A DNA stretch of 64,000 bases. Source: JBMNGN01 sp050949865 (lineage in GTDB: Bacteria; Bacillota; Syntrophomonadia; Syntrophomonadales; Syntrophomonadaceae). The position numbers and the translations under genes were made by a program. The notes beneath the pieces are model-generated. The model ran no database searches, had not been told where the DNA came from, and saw only the letters and a list, made by a program, of their open reading frames with translations. Below, piece by piece: positions 57,753 through 64,000 of the stretch (position 1 is its first letter; the number at the start of each line of letters is the position of its first letter). The stretch lies in the NCBI GenBank assembly GCA_050949865.1, contig JBMNGN010000004.1, positions 186,001 through 250,000 on the forward strand, read 5' to 3'.

Positions 57753-57786
57753 GTTAAGAGATACCGGGGTTATTTTTGTTTATATC

Positions 57787-58857
57787 TCAAACCATATACT
57801 CTAACATCAGTTGTTCCTGCATTCTTTTCAACCCGTTTTTTATGGATCGGGCTCTTACTTCCCCGATTCCTTCTACATCATCCAGTTCCTCAATGCTGGC
57901 TCTTAGAATGTGACTCAAGGACCCAAATTTTCCTATCAGCTTTTCTATAATGGAAGGGGGAATGCGGGGTAGTTTTTGCAACAACCGGTATCCCCGGGGA
58001 TATACCTGCTGGGATAAGTGGCTGCTGGTTGTGCCCAGAGATAATTGCCGGGCAATAAACACTAAATCAAATAACTCGTCCTCAAAGGCACGCAACATGG
58101 CTCTCAGTAAATCAGCAGGAGATTTATCCGGGGTATTGGAGTAATCTTGGATAATAAAAATCGCCTCTTCTTGAACATTGGCCACTAGTTCATCCAGCTG
58201 GGCCTTGACCAGTCTGCCTTCGGTTCCCAATTCTACCACATAATTTTCAATCTCCATAGCGATAATCAATACTTTAATGCACCGGCGCAAAACCTCACAT
58301 ACCTCAGCTACCGTAACCATATCCTCAAACTCCAGCCCCCCCAAACGCTGTAATTCCTGGACCAGTACATTACGGTATTTTTCCAGGGTCTGAAGCGCTT
58401 GATTAGCTTTTACTAAAATCGATGCTAAATCGCGTAACCTGAAAGCAATGTTACCATAATACAGGGTTACAACTCTCCTGCGTTGTGATATAGCCACAAC
58501 CAGCTGGTTGGTTTGCTGGGCAACCCGCTGGGCGATGCGGTGGCGAATTCCGGTCTCATTGGAATGCAGCTGGGGATCCGGGTGTAGCTGAGCATTAGCT
58601 ATTAGTATCCTGGAAACATCATGGTTGGTTATAAGGGCCCCATCCATTTTAGCCAACTCATATAATCTGGAGGGGGTAAATTCACAGTCAACGTAAAAAC
58701 CGCCGCTGGTTATTTTTAACACCTCTGGAGAATCACCTACCACGATCAGAGCTCCGGTATTGGCTTGCAGGATGTTTTCTATTCCTAGCCGGAATAAAGT
58801 ACCAGGTGCCAACATGTGCAGATACTTTCTAAACTCTCCTTGATATATCTCGTCCAT
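57787..58857 (-). CDS. disA: DNA integrity scanning diadenylate cyclase DisA
   Basis: The 356-residue protein has an N-terminal DAC domain with DGA (MDGALITNHDV) and RHR (TGIRHRIAQR) motifs that make cyclic di-AMP from two ATP. A helical linker and a C-terminal HhH DNA-binding domain follow (LDDVEGIGEVRARSIKNGLKRM). It scans DNA and slows c-di-AMP synthesis at branched structures. ATG follows GGAAGGAGATTTTTAA, directly behind radA. Confidence 0.97.
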   Translation of the reverse strand: MDEIYQGEFRKYLHMLAPGTLFRLGIENILQANTGALIVVGDSPEVLKITSGGFYVDCEFTPSRLYELAKMDGALITNHDVSRILIANAQLHPDPQLHSNETGIRHRIAQRVAQQTNQLVVAISQRRRVVTLYYGNIAFRLRDLASILVKANQALQTLEKYRNVLVQELQRLGGLEFEDMVTVAEVCEVLRRCIKVLIIAMEIENYVVELGTEGRLVKAQLDELVANVQEEAIFIIQDYSNTPDKSPADLLRAMLRAFEDELFDLVFIARQLSLGTTSSHLSQQVYPRGYRLLQKLPRIPPSIIEKLIGKFGSLSHILRASIEELDDVEGIGEVRARSIKNGLKRMQEQLMLEYMV

Positions 58858-60222
58858 TTAAAAATCTCCTTCCAGGATTCTTTTTGCCAGCTCCTCAATA
58901 CTATTTAATCTTACTAGTTTCAGGTTACACTGTGGCATTTCATACCCCAATGGCAGTCCAGAGAGTAATACCCGTTTATATCCTAATTTATCCGCTTCTT
59001 TCAGGCGAATATCCATCATAGGTACGGGGCGGATTTCACCGGATAGACCTAATTCCCCTATAAATACAGTATCCCGCGGAAGCGGGATGTCATGGTAACT
59101 GGAGAGAATGGAGGCCACGATACTTAAATCTACTGATGGATCTTTTAGAAATACTCCCCCAGCAACTTTAATATATACATCCGTAGCCGCCATATTGTAT
59201 CCCCGTTTTTTTTCCAGAACGGCAGTTATTAAGGCTAACCGGTTCTGATCGATTCCAGAAGCCATCCTTCTAGGATATCCTGGCCCGGATGGAGAAACCA
59301 AGGCCTGAATTTCAATTAATAAAGGTCTGGTCCCTTCCAGTGTAGCTCCAATAGCTGAACCAATCATCTCCTGCTGGCGGAAGGATAAAAACAATGAGGA
59401 TGGATCGGCTACTTCCACCAGCCCTGTACTGTTCATTTCCAGAATACCTATTTCATCGGTCGGGCCGAAACGATTCTTTACCCCTCGAAGGATCCGGAAT
59501 AAAAAGTTCTTATCCCCTTCAAAGTAGATAACAACGTCAACCATATGCTCCAGCACCTTGGGGCCGGCAAGAACACCGTCCTTGGTAACGTGCCCGACTA
59601 TTATGAAGGCTTTCTCCCTTTTTTTGGCCACGTCCATTATTTTTGCTGTACATTCTCTCAGCTGGGCAACGCTTCCAGGCACTGAGGATAATCCTGACAA
59701 AAAAACCGTCTGGATCGAGTCAACTATAACTAGCTCGGGGTTAATTTCCTCCATATAATCATCTAGAGTATCCAGGCATTGTTCGTTCAGCAATAGTATG
59801 CTGTTGCTGTTTATTCCCAGCCTCATAGAACGGAGCTTTATTTGTTTTAATGACTCCTCACCGGATAAATAGATTACCTTTTTATTATGTATCCTGGTAA
59901 ACTTACCAGCAACCTGTAATAATAAGGTTGACTTACCAATCCCCGGATCTCCACCGATTAGTATTAAAGATCCCGGTACTATTCCTCCGCCCAGAACCCG
60001 ATCCAGCTCGCCACAGCCGCTTACATACCTAAAACATTCGGATTCCCCGATTGAATCCAAGGGAACCGCGTCAACCATTCCTTTCTTTTGACCTGACCTG
60101 TCTTTAAACCCCATTTCCTCGTAGAAAGTGTTCCACAAGCCACATCCAGGACATTTTCCCATCCATTTGGGCGCCATATAGCCGCATTGGCTACAGGTGT
60201 AATTACTAATACCTTTCCCCAT
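58858..60222 (-). CDS. radA: DNA repair protein RadA
   Basis: The 454-residue RecA-like ATPase has an N-terminal zinc finger (CSQCGY and CPGC), Walker A GGDPGIGKSTLLLQVA, the RadA-specific KNRFG motif and a C-terminal Lon-like domain (PSGPGYPRRMASGIDQNRLALI). It promotes branch migration in recombination. ATG follows AAGAGGTAGCTT. It is two bases from disA, and the two products work together in DNA damage signalling. Confidence 0.97.
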   Translation of the reverse strand: MGKGISNYTCSQCGYMAPKWMGKCPGCGLWNTFYEEMGFKDRSGQKKGMVDAVPLDSIGESECFRYVSGCGELDRVLGGGIVPGSLILIGGDPGIGKSTLLLQVAGKFTRIHNKKVIYLSGEESLKQIKLRSMRLGINSNSILLLNEQCLDTLDDYMEEINPELVIVDSIQTVFLSGLSSVPGSVAQLRECTAKIMDVAKKREKAFIIVGHVTKDGVLAGPKVLEHMVDVVIYFEGDKNFLFRILRGVKNRFGPTDEIGILEMNSTGLVEVADPSSLFLSFRQQEMIGSAIGATLEGTRPLLIEIQALVSPSGPGYPRRMASGIDQNRLALITAVLEKKRGYNMAATDVYIKVAGGVFLKDPSVDLSIVASILSSYHDIPLPRDTVFIGELGLSGEIRPVPMMDIRLKEADKLGYKRVLLSGLPLGYEMPQCNLKLVRLNSIEELAKRILEGDF

Positions 60223-60245
60223 AAGCTACCTCTTATCTACTATTA

Positions 60246-60308
60246 CATGGGGACATTAGTTTATGTAACCAGCTCTGGGTCTCCGGTTACAGAAACAACG
60301 TCCCCATG
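60246..60308. repeat. Nested palindrome between clpC and radA
   Basis: CATGGGGAC (60246-60254) pairs with GTCCCCATG (60300-60308). Inside it TGTAACC (60264-60270) pairs with GGTTACA (60285-60291). Both stems are perfect. The outer motif with GGGGACG followed by a T-rich run on the minus strand resembles the RAYT-associated palindrome near ssrA. It may also act as a terminator or RNA-stability element. Confidence 0.7.
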
Positions 60309-60323
60309 CAACCACCAAACAAC

Positions 60324-62813
60324 TTAATCCTGTTTTTTGCTAACTTTTATTTTATCATCTTCCTCATCCACTACAATTGTATCACCCGGTTCTACCTCCC
60401 GGTTGAGAATGCTTTCTGAGATCGCGTCTTCTACCAACTTTTGGATGGCCCGCTTGATCGGCCTGGCCCCAAATGCAGGATCGTATCCTTCTTTCTGGAT
60501 AAGTTTTTTGGCTCTATCGCTAATCTCTACTTTAAACCCATTTTCTGCTATCCTTTGCTCGAGTTCGGCCAACAACAGTTCAACAATTTGATTCAATTGT
60601 TCCTCATTAAGGCTCTGGAAAACGATTATTTCATCAATCCGGTTAAGAAATTCCGGCTTAAAAGTATGCTTCATCCGTTCCATTACCCGTTCTTTCATTT
60701 TTTGGTAACTCTCACTTTCGTCAATTGCCCGGGTAAAACCAACGGTTTTGTCACTATTGATGGTTTCTGCTCCCACATTGGAGGTCATTATAATTACCGT
60801 GTTCCGGAAATCTACCGTTCTACCCTGTCCATCGGTTAAACGCCCATCTTCCATGACTTGTAACAATATATTGAAAACATCCGGGTGGGCTTTCTCAATT
60901 TCATCCAACAAAATTACAGAATAAGGCTTGGTCCTTACCTTGTCGGTAAGCTGTCCACCTTCATCATATCCTACATATCCCGGAGGCGAACCTATCATCC
61001 TGGATACAGAGTGCTTTTCCATGTATTCTGACATATCCAACCTGATGATAGAATCCTCGCTTCCAAACATAGCTTCGGCCAGTGCCCTGGCCAGTTCTGT
61101 CTTACCAACCCCGGTAGGCCCCAGGAAAACAAATGAACCTATAGGCCTTTTGGGGTTTTTCAGGCCTGCCCTCGCCCGCCTTACGGCTCTCGAAACCGCA
61201 ACCACAGCCTCGTCTTGGCCTATTACCCGCTGGTGCAATACTTCTTCCAGCTTTACCAGTCTCTCGCTTTCCTGAGCGGCAAGTTTACTTACTGGAATTC
61301 CGGTCCAATTAGAGACTACCGCAGCGATTTCATCAGCCCCTACTGCATTAAGCTGCAAGCTGCGTTTGTTAACCCATTCTTTTCGGTCATGATCGATTTC
61401 ATCTTTAAGCTTTTGTTCCTCATCCCTGAACCGGGCTGCTTTCTCATACTCTTGAGCATTAATTGCTTCTTCCTTTTCCTTGATTATCTCCTCCAGCTTT
61501 TGTTCCTTAGCTTTTAATTCTTCTGGAAGCACATAATTACTCAACCTAACCTTGGAAGATGCTTCGTCTATTAAATCAATGGCTTTGTCCGGCAAAAACC
61601 GGTCGGTAATATATCTGGACGAGAGTTTCACCGCGGCATCGATAGCTTCATCCTTAATTTTTACTCCATGATGGGCTTCATAGCGGTCCCTTAACCCTTT
61701 TAATATCTCTATACTTTCTTCAATGGTTGGTTCATCAACCAGAATGGGCTGAAATCTTCTTTCCAGGGCTGCGTCTTTCTCAACATGGCGCCTATATTCA
61801 TTTAATGTGGTGGCCCCCACACATTGAAACTCACCCCTGGCTAATGAAGGTTTCAAGATATTGGCAGCATCAATTGCTCCTTCAGCAGCGCCGGCCCCAA
61901 CGATGGTATGAAGCTCATCAATAAACACAATCACGTCGCCAGCTGACTTAATCTCATTTACTATTTTGGTTAACCGGTCTTCAAATTCTCCACGGTATTT
62001 TGTTCCCGCAATCATTGATGACAGGTCAAGGGATACTACCCGCTTATTGGCAAGTATCTCAGGAACCCGGTTATCGTTAATTCTCTGGGCCAGGCCTTCG
62101 ACAATAGCAGTCTTTCCTACCCCGGGGTCTCCGATCAACACCGGGTTATTCTTGGTCCTCCTGGATAAGACCTGAACCACCCTCTCGATTTCATTATCGC
62201 GTCCAATCACCGGATCCAATCTACCCTCCTGCGCTGCCTGGGTGAGGTCATGGCTAAAATTATCCAGAGTAGGAGTTTTGCTTTTCGGTTTTCTTTTACT
62301 CTGCTGGTTGGTGGGAATATGGCTTTGCATCGAATCCTGGTAGGGACTGGGATTAGGACTCTGGTAAGCTTCTCCCCCAAGAAAGAGCATTACTTGCTGC
62401 CTCACTTCATCCAACTTGATTCCCATAGAGATTAAAACCTGTCCAGCAACCCCTTCTTCTTCCCTCAAAATGGCCAAAAGCAAATGCTCGGTTCCTACAT
62501 AGTTAACCCCTTGCAGCCTGGCTTCATCAAAAGCCAGGTTAAACACCTTTTTAGCTCTAGGAGTTATCGGCAAATCTCCTGCCGGTCTTTCCGGTCTGGC
62601 TGAACTATCGCCGATTACCCTATTGACCTCGTCTCTTACTTTATTCAGATCTATTCCTAAGCTCATTAAAGCTTTAGCCCCAACCCCTTCACCTTCTTTT
62701 AGCAATCCCAAAAGCAGGTGTTCGGTTCCTATGGCAGGATGGTTTAGGTGCTTGGCTTCCTCTTGTGCATGAATTACGGCATTTCTAGCCCTCTGGGTAA
62801 ATTTCCTAAACAT
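60324..62813 (-). CDS. clpC: AAA+ chaperone ClpC
   Basis: The 829-residue Clp/Hsp100 unfoldase has an N-terminal double Clp_N repeat (about 1-145), AAA-1 ([18 protein letters not shown]), a UVR-type middle coiled coil (about 420-470), AAA-2 ([32 protein letters not shown]) and a C-terminal D2-small domain. It feeds substrates, including McsB-phosphoarginine-tagged proteins, to ClpP. ATG follows AAGGAGGCGGTTTTATT. It is in the ctsR-type operon with mcsA and mcsB. Confidence 0.97.
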   Translation of the reverse strand: MFRKFTQRARNAVIHAQEEAKHLNHPAIGTEHLLLGLLKEGEGVGAKALMSLGIDLNKVRDEVNRVIGDSSARPERPAGDLPITPRAKKVFNLAFDEARLQGVNYVGTEHLLLAILREEEGVAGQVLISMGIKLDEVRQQVMLFLGGEAYQSPNPSPYQDSMQSHIPTNQQSKRKPKSKTPTLDNFSHDLTQAAQEGRLDPVIGRDNEIERVVQVLSRRTKNNPVLIGDPGVGKTAIVEGLAQRINDNRVPEILANKRVVSLDLSSMIAGTKYRGEFEDRLTKIVNEIKSAGDVIVFIDELHTIVGAGAAEGAIDAANILKPSLARGEFQCVGATTLNEYRRHVEKDAALERRFQPILVDEPTIEESIEILKGLRDRYEAHHGVKIKDEAIDAAVKLSSRYITDRFLPDKAIDLIDEASSKVRLSNYVLPEELKAKEQKLEEIIKEKEEAINAQEYEKAARFRDEEQKLKDEIDHDRKEWVNKRSLQLNAVGADEIAAVVSNWTGIPVSKLAAQESERLVKLEEVLHQRVIGQDEAVVAVSRAVRRARAGLKNPKRPIGSFVFLGPTGVGKTELARALAEAMFGSEDSIIRLDMSEYMEKHSVSRMIGSPPGYVGYDEGGQLTDKVRTKPYSVILLDEIEKAHPDVFNILLQVMEDGRLTDGQGRTVDFRNTVIIMTSNVGAETINSDKTVGFTRAIDESESYQKMKERVMERMKHTFKPEFLNRIDEIIVFQSLNEEQLNQIVELLLAELEQRIAENGFKVEISDRAKKLIQKEGYDPAFGARPIKRAIQKLVEDAISESILNREVEPGDTIVVDEEDDKIKVSKKQD

Positions 62814-62838
62814 AATAAAACCGCCTCCTTTTATTCTA

Positions 62839-63906
62839 TTATTTACTCAACAGCATTTCTTTAATTACTGTGGCTCTCTTAACATCCCGGTCTAAGGATT
62901 CCAGGTTCCGACCGGCCAGTTTTTGTAAATGGGCTGGTCTAATAGCAACCAGCAGTTCATTAAGCACCAGAGGGTCAATATCTCTAACAACTCCCATATC
63001 AACACCCAGGCGCACATCTGAAATCAGGCCCATCGCTTCCTTTGAGGTAATCATTCTTGCATTGGTCAATATCCCATATGCCCTGCCAATCCTGTCTTCA
63101 AGCTGGTATTTCATTTCAATTCTCAATTTATCCCGCAATGCTTTTTCCTGGTTAACGATCTGGGCAGTTATAGTGCTCAGATTATTTCTTATATCGGATT
63201 CGGTCTGTCCAAGGGTCACCTGGTTTGACAGCTGAAACAGATTCCCTATGGCCTCGGTTCCTTCACCATATATACCTCGAACAGTCATACCTAAATGTGC
63301 AATATTATGAAATATCCGCCCAGTATGTCCTGATATCACTATTGCTGGTAAATGAAGCATTACTGAGGCCCGCATTCCTGTACCAACATTAGTGGGACAG
63401 GAGGTAAGATAGCCCCGGTTTTCATCAAATGCAAAATCCAGGTTTCGTTCCAACTCATCATCTATAGTCTGGGCTCGATTATAACACTCTTCTAACTGCA
63501 AACCCGGCAGGAAATACTGTATTCTTAGATGGTCTTCTTCATTGATCATAATAGAAACAGAGCCATCATCCTTAACCAGCAATCCTCTGTAAGGGGCATC
63601 GGCATTGGCATGGCCGGGACTGATTAAATGCTTTTCTACCAATATCTGCCTATCATTGGGTGAAAGTTCATCAAAAGTAGCCAGAACCATATCCTGTAAA
63701 TATAAATGCTGGCTTTTTTTCCAGGCATCTTTAATGGTATTAAGGCATTTCTTCCCGCTTTCACTATCCAGCAAATGAGAAAATGGGACCAATCGCAGGT
63801 TTCTAGCCAGGCGCACCCGGCTGCTTATTACTATTTCACAATCCGGACCTGCATCCATCCAGCGGACCCGGTTTCGATTCAGTAAATCCTTTATGCTTGC
63901 ACCCAT
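62839..63906 (-). CDS. mcsB: Protein arginine kinase McsB
   Basis: The 355-residue phosphagen-kinase-like enzyme has an N-terminal IVISSRVRLARNLRLVPF, TSCPTNVGTGMRASV (with the catalytic Cys in SCPTN) and EGTEAIGNLFQLSNQVTLG. It phosphorylates arginine residues to mark proteins for ClpCP. The ATG at 63906 has GGGGTGAGAGAT ahead; the GTG three codons earlier is less likely. It lies 13 bases after mcsA. Confidence 0.96.
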   Translation of the reverse strand: MGASIKDLLNRNRVRWMDAGPDCEIVISSRVRLARNLRLVPFSHLLDSESGKKCLNTIKDAWKKSQHLYLQDMVLATFDELSPNDRQILVEKHLISPGHANADAPYRGLLVKDDGSVSIMINEEDHLRIQYFLPGLQLEECYNRAQTIDDELERNLDFAFDENRGYLTSCPTNVGTGMRASVMLHLPAIVISGHTGRIFHNIAHLGMTVRGIYGEGTEAIGNLFQLSNQVTLGQTESDIRNNLSTITAQIVNQEKALRDKLRIEMKYQLEDRIGRAYGILTNARMITSKEAMGLISDVRLGVDMGVVRDIDPLVLNELLVAIRPAHLQKLAGRNLESLDRDVKRATVIKEMLLSK

Positions 63907-63918
63907 ATCTCTCACCCC

Positions 63919-64000
63919 TTAATTAATCATTTTTTCAATATCCTTGATCTTATCTCTTATCTCAGCCGCTTTTTCATATTGCTCTTCGGCAACCGCCTTC
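63919..64000 (-). CDS. mcsA: McsA, C-terminal end only (cut by window edge)
   Basis: The minus strand reads 26 codons (KAVAEEQYEKAAEIRDKIKD then IEKMIN) to TAA at 63919-63921. This is a UVR-type helical motif, which is the C-terminus of McsA, the zinc-finger activator of McsB. Its place directly before mcsB supports this. The rest lies outside the window. Confidence 0.85.
   Translation of the reverse strand, partial: KAVAEEQYEKAAEIRDKIKDIEKMIN

Overview
The window is a bacterial chromosome segment from a low-to-moderate GC Firmicute of clostridial type, and I infer a syntrophic, anaerobic, Syntrophomonas-like lineage. The evidence is the gene order: mcsA-mcsB-clpC-radA-disA-yacL-ispD-ispF-gltX, ftsE-ftsX-M23-ctp-minJ-like-uvrB-uvrA-uvrC, rapZ-yvcK-whiA, and cggR-gap-pgk-tpiA-gpmI-eno-secG are all classic Firmicute blocks. 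Many TTG starts follow strong AGGAGG-type ribosome sites. A glutaconyl-CoA decarboxylase alpha subunit and a K+-dependent membrane pyrophosphatase point to an anaerobe that lives on sodium- and pyrophosphate-linked energy. Nearly all genes lie on the minus strand, so the transcription order runs from high to low coordinates.

Layout. 1-1944 is a mobile and decayed zone: the start of a DDE transposase, a DUF6431-like zinc-ribbon ORF, stray open frames, and a deleted REP-associated transposase (RAYT) flanked by 29-bp inverted repeats. It abuts the 3' end of tmRNA (ssrA, 1945-2296), which is followed upstream by smpB and rnr, so the trans-translation module is complete. 5150-6469 holds an HD hydrolase and a carboxylesterase. 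6552-15783 is a glycolytic/gluconeogenic operon headed by the repressor gene cggR and ending in secG and hppA. 15903-24396 holds rpoN, whiA, yvcK, rapZ, a PHP phosphoesterase, a sugar isomerase, a ROK kinase, a Cof phosphatase and a small membrane protein.

24490-37733 combines nucleotide excision repair (uvrB, uvrA, uvrC), a tandem P-loop ATPase, and an envelope/division cluster (ftsE, ftsX, an EnvC/PcsB-like M23 hydrolase, a carboxy-terminal protease and a MinJ-like PDZ membrane protein). 37871-44009 has a two-piece transketolase, prfB with its programmed frameshift, secA and hpf. 44291-50209 is the accessory part: a sodium:solute symporter, an OFA-type MFS carrier, gcdA, about 1 kb with no recognisable gene, and an unlisted 55-codon membrane peptide gene. 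50532-64000 is the conserved gltX-to-mcsA block. It is interrupted at 55492-57566 by a plus-strand cassette: a conserved unknown protein, arsR with a palindromic operator, a broken acr3 and an intact arsM.

I found no CRISPR array, no rRNA and no tRNA apart from tmRNA. The observations I rate highest are the decayed RAYT element beside ssrA, the orphan gcdA with its small membrane protein, and the ars cassette that lost its efflux pump but kept its methyltransferase.
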